A stretch of DNA of 64,000 bases from assembly GCA_016787085.1 (NCBI GenBank), contig JAEUVJ010000057.1, positions 1 to 64,000 on the forward strand, read 5' to 3'. This document shows, in pieces, positions 1 to 10,100 of this stretch; position 1 is the stretch's first letter; each line of letters begins with the position of its first letter. A model generated the notes under the pieces. It did not search any database. It was given only the letters and a program-made list of their open reading frames with translations, and was not told where the DNA came from. Origin of the DNA: Chitinophagaceae bacterium. GTDB taxonomy: Bacteria; Bacteroidota; Bacteroidia; Chitinophagales; Chitinophagaceae. A program made the translations under genes and the position numbers.

Positions 1-1
1 G

Positions 2-211
2 AGATACCTGTGCGGCCAGTCAGAACCGGCTGAAAAGGACCAGATACAGACATGGCTTTCCTGTACTGATGATAAAAAGACAGCGCTTTCAAAAGAAGAA
101 AGGGAATGGATCGAAAATGAGATCATAGGCCAGGTGAATGCCTACGTGAACTCATCCTTATTTGTCGTAAAGCCTGAGCCCTGGTGGAAAAAGATCACAG
201 CCTTTTTTTAA
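2..211 (+). CDS. C-terminal fragment of an unrecognised protein (start outside window)
   Basis: An open frame enters from the left edge and runs 69 codons to a TAA. The peptide starts near RYLCGQSEPAEKDQIQTWL and ends in PEPWWKKITAFF. The pattern of a helical segment, a conserved Trp, then a charged helix and a WWKK stretch is reminiscent of the N-terminal cytoplasmic part of FecR-type anti-sigma factors just before their membrane helix. Here the frame stops where that helix would begin, so it may be a truncated member. The family link is only a weak inference. It converges on the next gene and overlaps its 3' end by 17 bp. Confidence 0.55.
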   Translation, partial: RYLCGQSEPAEKDQIQTWLSCTDDKKTALSKEEREWIENEIIGQVNAYVNSSLFVVKPEPWWKKITAFF

Positions 212-1181
212 CGGCTGCCAGCACTTCGTCCACCTCGATCCGCCGCATACATTTAAAATGACCCAGAGGGCATTTATCGTAACCGATCTTGGAGCAGGGG
301 CGGCACCTGAGTTTATTCACCTGTAGCTGCGTGTGGGCAACATTTGTATCCCCGTAATAAGGATACATGCCGAATGACGGAACGGTGTTTCCCCATAAAG
401 AGATCACAGGCTTTTTGAAAGCGGCAGCGATATGCATCAACCCGGTATCATTAGAGATCACGACTTTTGAATTCTTTACCAGGTCAGCGCTTTCATTCAG
501 GCTGAACTTACCGCAGGCATTATATACTTTGATATCATCCACCGATGCGATCTCCTTCCCTGCCGCCGCATCTTCCTTACCGCCCAGCAAAATGATAGGA
601 TGGTCCATCTGCCTGGCAAATTCTTTCCATTTTTCCACCGGCCATCTTTTGGTACCATGCGCCGCCCCGATCACACAGGCGATATACCCGAGGTAATGTG
701 AAGCAGGAATGTCATCCTTCTTTGTCTCTTCATGCGGTGCAATGAAGTAGTCAAGACCCGCCCCGTCATTCTTTACCCCGAATGAACTGACAGTATCAAG
801 ATACCTGTCAACGATATGCACTTTGGGAAGAATGTTCAGCTTGATGCTGGTATAGATATATTTTTGAATGTTGAGCTTGTAAAAAGAAAAGGAAGGTTTT
901 TTCAATGCCTTTTTGATCCGCAGCGTTTTCAGGTTGTGATGCAGGTCAATGATGTAATCGTACTGCTCTTCGTTCAGCTCATGTACCATCAGTTCCCAGC
1001 TATGCGCCCATACATGCAGTTTATCTATATAGGGATTATGCTCTACGATGGAACGGAATGAATCTTTGGTCAGGAAATGCACTTCGGCACCGGGCACCTG
1101 TTTTTTCAGGCAGCGGATAACAGGAGTTGTCAAAACTATATCGCCGATGGAAGAGAAACGTATAATGAGGAACTTCGCCAC
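195..1181 (-). CDS. glycosyltransferase family 9 (heptosyltransferase-like)
   Basis: This 328-residue protein fits the ADP-heptose:LPS heptosyltransferase family (GT9), which transfers a sugar to lipopolysaccharide core or a related cell-surface glycan at the inner face of the cytoplasmic membrane. It opens with the family's FLIIRFSSIGDIVLTTPVIR segment (about residues 4-23) and contains the acceptor/donor-site motif SNDTGLMHIAAA in the C-terminal Rossmann domain. The C-terminus has a Cys-rich stretch (CRPC, CPLGHFKC) common in Bacteroidota members. The start used is GTG at 1179-1181, because the GDI motif must lie near the N-terminus and no ATG is better placed. The next gene upstream, a transporter, ends 11 bp before it on the same strand, so co-transcription is possible. 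The sugar substrate cannot be told from sequence. Confidence 0.85.
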   Translation of the reverse strand: MAKFLIIRFSSIGDIVLTTPVIRCLKKQVPGAEVHFLTKDSFRSIVEHNPYIDKLHVWAHSWELMVHELNEEQYDYIIDLHHNLKTLRIKKALKKPSFSFYKLNIQKYIYTSIKLNILPKVHIVDRYLDTVSSFGVKNDGAGLDYFIAPHEETKKDDIPASHYLGYIACVIGAAHGTKRWPVEKWKEFARQMDHPIILLGGKEDAAAGKEIASVDDIKVYNACGKFSLNESADLVKNSKVVISNDTGLMHIAAAFKKPVISLWGNTVPSFGMYPYYGDTNVAHTQLQVNKLRCRPCSKIGYDKCPLGHFKCMRRIEVDEVLAAVKKRL

Positions 1182-1192
1182 TATCTGTAAAA

Positions 1193-2452
1193 TTAAGGCA
1201 TCATTTCTTCTGCCTCTACATAATTGAGGTCTTTATGAAAGGTCTCTTCTGTAAAATATGCTGCCACCAGCGTAATGGCCATTACAATAATCCCGGTAAT
1301 GATACCGCTTTGTACAATATCCCATCCCCAGCTTTTCTGAAAAAGGTCGAGGAACATCATATTAATTAATGGCAATGCACCTCTTACCATATTCGGTATG
1401 GTAGTTGCCGCTGTTGCACGCAAATTGGTACCGAATTGTTCTGCTCCCATCGTAACAAAGATGGCCCAGAAGCCCGTACTGAAACCTAATGCTGCACAGG
1501 CAATATACATGGTAGCATCGGATCGCACAGCCCCGCTGAAGAAAAGGATACCTGAAAGAATGGTGAACCCATAAAAGAGATACAGCGCTTTCTTCCGGCT
1601 TTTGAAATACTGGCTGATCAGTCCGACCAGGATATCGCCGATAGCTATGGCCGCATAAGCATACATGATAGCACGGCCTGATTCAACTTTATTCGTTCCG
1701 TAAAAGGCATTGGCAAACCGGTCACTGTAATTGACCAGTATCCCTATTACATACCAGGTAGGCAAGCCTATTAGAATAGCCAGTATGTATTTTTTGAAAC
1801 GTTCCCTGCTGGTAAAGAATAGCAGCAGGTTTCCTCTCGATACATTTTGTCCTTTGACCTGCTTAAACATCCCGCTTTCCGCTACACTGATCCGCAGGAA
1901 TAACAAAGCAATTCCTAACCCTCCTCCTATTTTATAACATAGCCTCCAGTCATCGGTGAATTTGAATGTAAAGTAGGCGAATACAGCGCCGAACAAACCA
2001 ATACCAGCCACCAGTGAAGTGCCGATACCTCTTTTATTCTTAGGCAATAATTCACTTACCAATGTAATGCCGGCGCCCAGTTCACCTGCCAGTCCGATAC
2101 CGGCAGCGAACCGTGCGTATGCGTACTGGTCAGTATTTTCTACAAAGCCTGTAATGAAGTTGGCAACAGAATACAATACGATAGAACCAAATAAAACAGA
2201 CAGCCTTCCTTTTTTATCGCCCATGACACCCCATACAATACCGCCAATGAGCAAACCTACCATTTGCCAGTTAATGATCTTGGTGCTGGCAGCCAGCACC
2301 GCTTTGCCATCCGTCATGACAACACCGAGATCCTGCAAACTGGGAGCCCTGACAATGGTAAATAACAACAGGTCGTATATATCCACGAAATAACCCAGTG
2401 CGGCTACGATCACGGCAATATTGAATATGGAAGCAGGCTTTGATTGGCTCAT
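1193..2452 (-). CDS. MFS transporter, metabolite:H+ symporter type
   Basis: A 419-residue polytopic protein with about twelve hydrophobic segments. It carries the major-facilitator signature loop GDKKGRLSVLFGS between helices 2 and 3 and an early DIYDLLLF segment typical of the sugar/metabolite:proton symporter branch. It imports or exports a small organic solute across the inner membrane; the substrate is unknown. I chose the ATG at 2452 (MSQSKPAS). A TTG two codons earlier abuts the TGA of the DedA gene upstream, so the two genes are essentially contiguous and probably co-transcribed. The pair also sits next to a dicarboxylate symporter, a transport-rich neighbourhood. Confidence 0.85.
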   Translation of the reverse strand: MSQSKPASIFNIAVIVAALGYFVDIYDLLLFTIVRAPSLQDLGVVMTDGKAVLAASTKIINWQMVGLLIGGIVWGVMGDKKGRLSVLFGSIVLYSVANFITGFVENTDQYAYARFAAGIGLAGELGAGITLVSELLPKNKRGIGTSLVAGIGLFGAVFAYFTFKFTDDWRLCYKIGGGLGIALLFLRISVAESGMFKQVKGQNVSRGNLLLFFTSRERFKKYILAILIGLPTWYVIGILVNYSDRFANAFYGTNKVESGRAIMYAYAAIAIGDILVGLISQYFKSRKKALYLFYGFTILSGILFFSGAVRSDATMYIACAALGFSTGFWAIFVTMGAEQFGTNLRATAATTIPNMVRGALPLINMMFLDLFQKSWGWDIVQSGIITGIIVMAITLVAAYFTEETFHKDLNYVEAEEMMP

Positions 2453-2458
2453 GGTCAA

Positions 2459-3217
2459 TCAGGCATTTGAATCGTTAGAAGGAGTATCCGGCGTTTTCTT
2501 TTTTTTCCCTGTAAATATTTTGATCAGCACTGGTGCAGTAGTTACCAATACAATTCCAAGTACAATAAGCTCCAGGCGTTCTTTCAGGTCGAATCCGAAC
2601 TGGCTGAGTATCCATTTTTGCAAAAAATACCCGGCGAATATCATACTGAACACCCAGGCAATACAGCCCGCAATATTGAAGAAGTGAAATTTCTTCCAGT
2701 CCATTTTGACGATACCGGCCACAATAGGAGCAAATGTCCGGATAAAAGGAAGGAACCTGGCCCCGATGATCGCCAGCCCGCCATGTTTTTCATAAAACTC
2801 ATGCGCCTGTTCCAGGTATCTTTTTTTGAAAAGAAACCTGTCCTTCCACTGGTACATGGCCGGGCCTACTTTTTTCCCGGTCCAATAGCCGACTGCATTA
2901 CCGAGTATCCCGCAGACAGAGATCAGCGCAACCAATACAAAAAGATCCACCCATTCATTCCGTACACTGCCCAGACCTATCAGGTCAAGGAACTGGTAAG
3001 CAAGCCCCGGTACTACCTCCCCGGTTTTTTTGGTGATCTCATGCGCATAGATACCTGCCACAAACAATAAAGAATCTCCCGGAAGAAAAAAACCAACAAA
3101 CAATCCGGTCTCGGCAAAGACTACAAAGAGTAATACCCATAATCCGCCATTCTCCACATACCATTGCGGTTGCAATAAATTGGTCCAGTGAAAAGCGTCT
3201 AATAAAAACATATCCAT
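2459..3217 (-). CDS. DedA family membrane protein
   Basis: A 252-residue membrane protein of the DedA/VTT superfamily, whose members act in phospholipid (undecaprenyl phosphate or PE) flipping and envelope homeostasis. The diagnostic segment ETGLFVGFFLPGDSLLF lies near residues 35-53, and the second half has the usual GARFLPFIRTFAPIVAG motif. Four to five hydrophobic stretches are visible. Residues 120-150 (KKVGPAMYQWKDRFLFKK) form the usual basic loop. It lies 15 bp downstream of the symporter gene and runs directly into the MFS gene, so all three may share one transcript. Confidence 0.88.
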   Translation of the reverse strand: MDMFLLDAFHWTNLLQPQWYVENGGLWVLLFVVFAETGLFVGFFLPGDSLLFVAGIYAHEITKKTGEVVPGLAYQFLDLIGLGSVRNEWVDLFVLVALISVCGILGNAVGYWTGKKVGPAMYQWKDRFLFKKRYLEQAHEFYEKHGGLAIIGARFLPFIRTFAPIVAGIVKMDWKKFHFFNIAGCIAWVFSMIFAGYFLQKWILSQFGFDLKERLELIVLGIVLVTTAPVLIKIFTGKKKKTPDTPSNDSNA

Positions 3218-3232
3218 AAACTTCAGTCCTGT

Positions 3233-4492
3233 TTAACTTTCATGATGAGTGGCCGGTGCATGTTCCAGTTCGCCTTCCCATTTGCTGACAACACTGGTAG
3301 CAAGTGCATTGCCTACAACATTGGTGGCGGTGCGGAACATATCGCAGAAATGATCTATCGGCAATATTAAAGCAATTCCTTCAGGCGGTATCTTGAACAT
3401 GGCGCAGGTGGCGGTCACTACAACCAATGATGCCCGCGGCACACCCGCTATTCCTTTACTGGTCAGCATTAATACAATGAGCATGGTCAGCTGAGTGCCC
3501 AGATCCAGGTGTATGCCATACGCCTGCGCAATAGCCAAACTCGCAAAGGTCATATACATCATGCTGCCATCCAGGTTAAATGAATAGCCCAGCGGCAATA
3601 CGAATGCAACAATCTTATCCTTACAGCCAAAACGTTCGAGTTCTTCGGTCAGTTTGGGAAATACCGCTTCGCTGCTGGTTGTGCTGAAGGCGATCAGCAA
3701 AGGCTGGGCAATACGACGTAATAAGACCGGCACCCGGTTACGCAATATCAGGAACCCTACACCAAGCAGAATGGCCCACAGTAAAGCGATACCAATGAGG
3801 AAATACAAAAGATACTGCCCGTAAAAATTAAAAACGCTCAATCCTTTCGTGGCGATCACAGCGGCAATAGCGCCAAATACACCTAAGGGGGCAAAGTTCA
3901 TCACATAGCCGACCATCTTCAGTATGATATGAGAGGCGGCATCCAGCGCTTTGATGAGTGGTTTAGCATAATCACCCAGGGCAGTGGCCGCCACACCAAA
4001 GAAGATGCTGAAGACCACCAATTGCAGGATCTCGTTGGTGGCCATCGCTTCAAAAACGCTCTTGGGAAACACATGCTCCACGAATTTGGCTAAAGAGAAC
4101 TCCTGCGTTTTACCGATCAGGTCTTTCGCCCCTGCCGTATCGGCATTGCTAAGGTCAATAGCAGCGCCAGGCTGAAAGAAATTGACCAGCACCATACCCA
4201 GTAATAAACTGACCAGCGATGCCGATACGAACCACAACAATGACTTACCTCCTACCCGGCCAACGGTCTTCAGGTCGCCAAGCTTGGCAATACCCACTAC
4301 CAGCGTACAAAACACCAGGGGGGCTATGATCATCTGCACCAGGCGCAGGAAAATAGTAGTAAGAAGTTTGATATTAGTTGAAAACTTAGCTATTGATTCA
4401 GGAGATGATTGTTTATTGACAACATACCCTACTCCAATACCCAGCGCCATCGCAACAAGTATGAATAGCGTGAGCCTGTTTCCTTTTGACAT
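3233..4492 (-). CDS. dicarboxylate/amino acid:cation symporter (DAACS family)
   Basis: A 419-residue sodium- or proton-coupled symporter of the GltP/DctA family, which takes up C4-dicarboxylates or acidic amino acids through the inner membrane. Family marks are visible: the serine-rich re-entrant loop AFSTTSSEAVFPKL, the NLDGSMMYMTFASLAIAQAYG segment that lines the substrate and cation site, and the second re-entrant loop SKGIAGVPRASLVVV followed by DHFCDMFRTATNVVGN. Length and order are normal. It is transcribed away from the APC permease gene and is probably the first gene of a run with the DedA and MFS genes. Confidence 0.92.
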   Translation of the reverse strand: MSKGNRLTLFILVAMALGIGVGYVVNKQSSPESIAKFSTNIKLLTTIFLRLVQMIIAPLVFCTLVVGIAKLGDLKTVGRVGGKSLLWFVSASLVSLLLGMVLVNFFQPGAAIDLSNADTAGAKDLIGKTQEFSLAKFVEHVFPKSVFEAMATNEILQLVVFSIFFGVAATALGDYAKPLIKALDAASHIILKMVGYVMNFAPLGVFGAIAAVIATKGLSVFNFYGQYLLYFLIGIALLWAILLGVGFLILRNRVPVLLRRIAQPLLIAFSTTSSEAVFPKLTEELERFGCKDKIVAFVLPLGYSFNLDGSMMYMTFASLAIAQAYGIHLDLGTQLTMLIVLMLTSKGIAGVPRASLVVVTATCAMFKIPPEGIALILPIDHFCDMFRTATNVVGNALATSVVSKWEGELEHAPATHHES

Positions 4493-4651
4493 AAGCTGGA
4501 ATGATAAAAGAAAGCCGAAAATCGGAAAAAATACCGGACGGCAAAAACATTTGCGGGCTTATAACGCCTTCCGTGTAAAAGATTTGGTCTTTTGAAACAA
4601 ATTATTCTTTATTTTACGACTTTGTATTGCTAAACCCCCAATCAACTATTT

Positions 4652-6181
4652 ATGAGTTTATTCAGGAAAAAATCACTGGATCATTTACTGACGCAGGCGG
4701 CCGATTCTGAAAAAGGTTTGAAAAGAACCCTTGGAGCCGGCAACCTTATAGCTCTTGGTATCGGGGCGATCATTGGTGCAGGTCTCTTCGTTCGCACTGC
4801 GGCCGCAGCCGGCCAGGCAGCGGGCCCTGCCGTCACACTTTCCTTTGTCGTAGCCGCTATTGGCTGCGCCTTTGCAGGTCTTTGTTATGCTGAGTTTGCT
4901 TCAATGATACCTATTGCCGGAAGCGCTTATGCCTACTCATATGTTACTATGGGAGAACTGATCGCCTGGATCATTGGCTGGGCGCTGATCATGGAATATG
5001 CGCTTGGCGCCGCTACGGTTTCTATTGCGTGGAGTGAATATTTAAACAAGCTGTTCGGAGGCGGCATTCCCTATGAATGGTGCCACTCGCCGTTTGAAAG
5101 CTTTACGGATTCGGCAGGCGTACATCATTCCGGTATCATGAATGCACCCGCACTGGTCATCCTGCTGGCCTTGACCCTGTTGCTCATAAAAGGCACCCAG
5201 GAATCTGCATTGGTAAATGCTATTATTGTATTCATTAAAGTAGCGATCGTACTTATGTTCATCGCTATCGGCTGGCAGTTCATCAAACCGGAGAACCATA
5301 CACCGTTCATGATCCCTGAAGGCACTCCCCCTGTGACCGACCAGGCCGGTAAAGTGATCGCCGATTATTCCGGCTGGAACAAACATGGATGGGGCGGTAT
5401 ACTGGGCGGTGCTGCCATTGTGTTCTTTGCTTTCATCGGGTTTGATGCAGTCAGTACAGCTGCGCAGGAAGCAAAAAATCCAAAAAGGGATATGCCTATC
5501 GGTATTCTTGGTTCACTCGTGGTATGTACCATACTCTATATATTATTTGGATATGTATTGACCGGTGTAGCCGACTGGAAAGATTTTGTTGACCCTGAAA
5601 AAGGACGTGAAGCCTCCGTTGCCTATGCGATCAGCACCTATATGACCGGGTATAAATGGCTGGCTGATGCCGTCACCGTAGCGATATTGGCAGGTTTTTC
5701 ATCTGTGATACTGGTGATGCTGATGGGACAAAGCCGTATCTTCTATACTATGAGTAATGATGGCCTGATCCCGAAAGCTTTTGGCGCTATTCATCCGAAA
5801 TACAAAACACCTTATAAGGCCAACTGGATACTGTTCTTTTTTGTTGGTGCCTTTGCTGCTTTTGTTCCCGGCCATGTGGCTGGCGACCTGACCAGCTTCG
5901 GAACATTATTCGCTTTTGTGCTCGTCAGTATCGGTGTATGGATATTAAGGGTAAAATCACCCCATATTGAAAGACCGTTTAAAGCACCATTAGTGCCTGT
6001 TGTATGTAGTCTTGGCGCCATCATTTGTACAGCCATGATCGTTGGCCTGGATACACAGACACTGACCGTAGCATTTATATGGATGGGCGTCGGATTGGTC
6101 GTGTATTTTGCCTACAGCAGGAAAAGAAGCAAATTGCAAAGCCCCGGAGAGATATTACCTAAAGCATCTGATTTTAACTGA
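4652..6181 (+). CDS. APC family amino acid permease
   Basis: A 509-residue protein of the amino acid/polyamine/organocation superfamily with about twelve to fourteen membrane helices. The helix-1 unwound segment GAIIGAGLFVRTA (about residues 37-49) and the FAFIGFDAVSTAAQEAKNP segment of helix 6 are the substrate-binding marks of the cationic amino-acid-transporter-like (CAT) branch. It begins 28 codons of basic, amphipathic sequence before helix 1. It is monocistronic: a symporter gene diverges upstream and a strong terminator hairpin follows at 6202. The substrate is unknown. Confidence 0.9.
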   Translation: MSLFRKKSLDHLLTQAADSEKGLKRTLGAGNLIALGIGAIIGAGLFVRTAAAAGQAAGPAVTLSFVVAAIGCAFAGLCYAEFASMIPIAGSAYAYSYVTMGELIAWIIGWALIMEYALGAATVSIAWSEYLNKLFGGGIPYEWCHSPFESFTDSAGVHHSGIMNAPALVILLALTLLLIKGTQESALVNAIIVFIKVAIVLMFIAIGWQFIKPENHTPFMIPEGTPPVTDQAGKVIADYSGWNKHGWGGILGGAAIVFFAFIGFDAVSTAAQEAKNPKRDMPIGILGSLVVCTILYILFGYVLTGVADWKDFVDPEKGREASVAYAISTYMTGYKWLADAVTVAILAGFSSVILVMLMGQSRIFYTMSNDGLIPKAFGAIHPKYKTPYKANWILFFFVGAFAAFVPGHVAGDLTSFGTLFAFVLVSIGVWILRVKSPHIERPFKAPLVPVVCSLGAIICTAMIVGLDTQTLTVAFIWMGVGLVVYFAYSRKRSKLQSPGEILPKASDFN

Positions 6182-6201
6182 TAAGTTGACCTGAAATAAT
6201 C

Positions 6202-6236
6202 AACCCGTTCTGCACAGCAGGGCGGGTTTTTCTTTT
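6202..6236 (+). terminator. rho-independent terminator after the APC permease gene
   Basis: A 12-bp stem (AACCCGTTCTGC / GCAGGGCGGGTT, two G-T pairs) closes a 3-nt ACA loop at 6202-6228 and is followed by a T-rich tail. It lies 21 bp past the permease stop codon. Confidence 0.9.
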
Positions 6237-6313
6237 ACCCCCATTACCATTAAATTTGCAGCCCCGAAGCTCACCCTGCCCCTGCATAGTGATACTTCAG
6301 TAACAGAACCCTA

Positions 6314-6340
6314 TTTGACCTTTTTGACTTTTTTGACCTA
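6314..6340 (+). repeat. three tandem 9-bp units TTTGAC(C/T)T(T/A) before yebC
   Basis: Units begin at 6314, 6323 and 6332 and read TTTGACCTT, TTTGACTTT and TTTGACCTA. They end 13 bp before the yebC start codon. TTTG is the Bacteroidota -33 element, so the array may be a multiplied promoter element or a regulator-binding array; this is inference. Confidence 0.6.
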
Positions 6341-6353
6341 ATGACTATATACT

Positions 6354-7076
6354 ATGGGAAGGATTTTTGAAGTACGTAAAGCCTCGATGTTTGCCCGCTG
6401 GGACCGGATGGCCAAGCAGTTCACCCGTATCGGTAAAGAAATTGCGATCGCTGTTAAGGCCGGTGGACCCGATCCATCCACCAACGCTGCCTTACGCCGC
6501 TGCTTTCAGAATGCCAAGAGTGTGAACATGCCGAAGGACCGTGTGGAGGCAGCGATCAAAAGGGCCATGGGCAAAGAAATGGACAATTTTGATGAGATAT
6601 TGTATGAAGGATATGGCCCGCATGGTGTAGCGATACTGGTGGAAACGGCTACCGATAACCATGTAAGAACGGTGGCCAATGTAAAATCTCATTTCAATAA
6701 AGGTGGGGGTACATTAGGTAACAGCGGAAGTGTAGCCTTCCAGTTCAAAAAAATGGGAGTCTTCAAACTGAAAACCGAAGGCATCAATATAGATGATATC
6801 GAACTGGAATTAATTGATCACGGTCTGGAAGAACTGGGAGAGAGTACCGGGGAGAATGGCGAGACCGTACTGGTACTTCGTTGCGGCTTCACTGATTTTG
6901 GCAATATGCAAAAGGCGCTGGAAGAAAAAAATATCACTCCTATATCAGCAGAAGTAGAATGGATACCGTCCACCACTGTTCCGCTAAGCGATGCACAAGC
7001 TGAAGATGTAAGCAAGCTGATCGAACGGTTAGAGCAGGATGATGATGTGCAGAAAGTGTTTCATAATATGGGATAA
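6354..7076 (+). CDS. yebC: YebC/PmpR (TACO1) family protein
   Basis: A 240-residue member of the YebC/TACO1 family, long annotated as DNA-binding regulators and more recently linked to ribosome function. The family core is present: KAGGPDPSTNAALRRCFQNAKSVNMPKDRVEAAIKRAMG (residues about 36-75), then YEGYGPHGVAILVETATDN and the KGGGTLGNSGSVAFQF stretch. The N-terminus MGRIFEVRKASMFARW replaces the usual MAGHSKWANIKH; this variant matches what I recall of Bacteroidota members. The gene is flanked by terminators on both sides and preceded by a tandem repeat, so it is probably transcribed alone. Confidence 0.92.
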   Translation: MGRIFEVRKASMFARWDRMAKQFTRIGKEIAIAVKAGGPDPSTNAALRRCFQNAKSVNMPKDRVEAAIKRAMGKEMDNFDEILYEGYGPHGVAILVETATDNHVRTVANVKSHFNKGGGTLGNSGSVAFQFKKMGVFKLKTEGINIDDIELELIDHGLEELGESTGENGETVLVLRCGFTDFGNMQKALEEKNITPISAEVEWIPSTTVPLSDAQAEDVSKLIERLEQDDDVQKVFHNMG

Positions 7077-7091
7077 TGTCTTTTTTTAATA

Positions 7092-7122
7092 AAAAACTCC
7101 GGATATCACCCGGAGTTTTTTT
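7092..7122. terminator. bidirectional terminator between yebC and the M19 peptidase gene
   Basis: An inverted repeat with arms AAAAACTCCGG and CCGGAGTTTTT around a 7-nt loop sits between two convergent genes. A-run on one side and T-run on the other let it serve both strands. Confidence 0.9.
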
Positions 7123-7126
7123 ATTC

Positions 7127-10100
7127 TTATCTCACATACCGTTTGTTTCGTTCACATTTGTCCCACATGCGGTAAAAATCATCTGCAGAGGAGTACAGCA
7201 CATTCAGCTCCTGGTGATTGTTCATATTACGTATATCCCTGATAAAATCACGTAACATACCATAGTGTGCCATTCCTTCAGCATTGTATTTCCATTGACG
7301 GCCATAAGAGGACAACGCTGCAAAACCAAAATCATTGTACTGGATATTGGCCCCGGGTCTCGGTTTAGGTGTAAAAACAATACTGTTGATGTCGCTTCCA
7401 AAACAAACACCCCGGTTCTTCATTCCCTTTAACCCCAGTTTATAATTATCTATCCAGCCTTTTGCATCCTGTCCGCTCCAACCTACGCCAAACAGGCCAC
7501 CCAGTTCTGTGATACGTGCCAGTTGGCGATAGGTCCGCTGGTTCTCGCTGGCGGGCCTTACACCGGTATGACCGGAGTTAACAGGATAATTATTTCTTTT
7601 GGCAATACTCAGCGTGGAATCCACCGCATACTGGCTCATATGGTCCACATCTATGATCATTCCTTTCTGCATCATTTTTATGACGGAATACACACCCAAT
7701 GAAGTAAGCCCTTTTGCATTCCGGTGCCCTCTTGTTGCTCCGCAGTTGGGTGGTGCATCGGGAATAGCATTGGCTGCAGCCTGCAGCATCGGTGTAAGTG
7801 AACCCAGCATACCTGAAAAAATAGCAGTCATTACCGGCTGTGCAGCCTCTTTGATACCTGGTGGTAGGGGAAGGAGGTGCGATATACCTTCCAGCATGGC
7901 CGGAGCCAGTGGCAAGCCTGCCTGTAAAGCAACTGTGATCTCCCGGTCAAGACCTACTTCATATTTATGCGTGATGGAATCAACGGCATCGCTGCATTCA
8001 ATATCCCAGAAAGTGCCGGTGGAAAGCTTTTGCATCACATTCATCAGGTCCTCATAAATAGCCGTACCACCAAATGCATTATCAGAAAGATGAACCGGAA
8101 AAATATACCTTACCCCGTTCGTATATAACCGATCCAGTTCTGCATCTACCTTACGCCTGCTTTCCGGGTTATCCTGCATGTGCAGCGGAAAATTGCCGGT
8201 AAAATCCATTTCAATTCCCGGCACGACAGCCAGTTTGTTAGATTTTACAATACGGTACATATCGGCAGGCGTATATGCTACTTCCATAAAGCTGCGGTGA
8301 CGATTCACAAAGTCAATGATCTCTTTTACCTGCAGATCGGCGGCTGATCTATCATCCTTAGGAGTTCCATGATCGTTGTAGGCAATGATACTTGACATCA
8401 CCTGGTTATTATGAGCCAGCGCCACCATTACCCTCAATCCTGACTTATAGGCCATCTGTATCCAGTCCACCCACATTTTCTGGTGGGTCATATCATTCCA
8501 TTTCGGCCAATGTGTAAATGCCAGCGAAGGATTGGAATTGTACCCATACACTTTGCTGCCATGCAGGGACTGGGCACCATCAGAAGTACCCTCCAGGATA
8601 CCGATAAAACCATTGCGCAGGTAATCACCGCAATTATTATCAGTTCCCCACCCACCATGCGTACCATTACAGTTGCCCAACGCATCCGCAACAGATTTGG
8701 CCTTTTCTATATTCACATTACAGTCCTTTACTGTTTCACCCACATCAAATCCTGCATCACGGTGAATGGTCCCGCCATACATCATTGAACCCACATCAGG
8801 TGCGCCATGAAAATTCTTTCCTGCAAAAGCCAGGTGGCTCATGGGATGCGTGTGCATGTCCGTATATCCCCACAACGGGCCATTCACACTGTCTATCATA
8901 AATTCCTGCCAGTAGGAACCATTGACAGATTTTTCCAATTCCACCACTACTGCATTTTTTGTAGTAAGGACATTGGTGACATTGGGAGACCGGCTGCTCA
9001 GTAATGGGGCAAAACTGTATTTCCCTTCAAAGGGTCCTTTGATGATCCACTGCAGGGAATCAGTATCATAAAAATTACTGGGATTCACCGGGATAAACCG
9101 TAACTGCAGCTCCCTCTCCTGCCTTACACCTAAGGCCATATTTTTTGTCTTGCTGAAAATAAAATAAGTGCCCCGGCTGGTTTGCTCGAACTGCCATTGC
9201 ATTTCCGGCATGGTCGTTTTGGTTTCTCCAAAAGCGACACCGTGTATGAATGGAAGCAATGACTTGTTATCGTGAACCGTATTGATAAAATAAACACCCG
9301 GCTCCACCGGTGTAGAATAGGTCTTTGCCTTTACCGCTTTGGTTATCTTATATATTTTATAGAACCATTGCTGTACACATACTCTGTTGCCAGAAGATGC
9401 GGTTCCGGCTGGTAAAGCCGCCGGTGTCAGTTCGCTCACCACTCTGACAGTATTGCTGCCAAGTGTTACCGATTGGCCCTGCCGGTAACATAGACCCAGC
9501 AAATTGTTGCCTGTTGTATTCTGTATTCGTAAAAACTTATTACCGTTCTCGGTTACGGAACTGAATGTCCAGGCTGCATTAGAAACAGAAGAACTACCAA
9601 CCACTACATTGCTGCCAGTCAGCCCGATGCTTCCTCCTGTTTCTCCCCACTGGGTACCGGAGTGCATATACGTGCCGTTATAGCTCAATGAAAATCCTGC
9701 GCCTGATCTTGCCACCATCCACAATGAGGGAGCAGGCGGTGCTCCGGTTGATCTTGCCGCCGCATTTACTTCGGCCAACACAAGACCTGAAGGCGCCCCC
9801 ATACTGTTACCGATCCCGGTTCCCCGCTGTGGGATCAGCGTATATTCCTTTCCTTCCACCATAGCAGAAATGGTGATATACTCTCCTGCCATGGGCACTG
9901 CCCTATCCGTCACTTCAGCCGACTGCACATTATCATAAAACACATACTTTGCTTTTTCCCCAGGCTTGTATTCGCACAACGGATGCTGAAGAGACGCCAC
10001 GATGTGCAGGTTCTTATTATCAAGAACAGGTTTTGTGATCACTTTTCGCACATTGGGATCAACGACTACCTGTGCCAACAGGCTGGCGGATGTTATGGCT

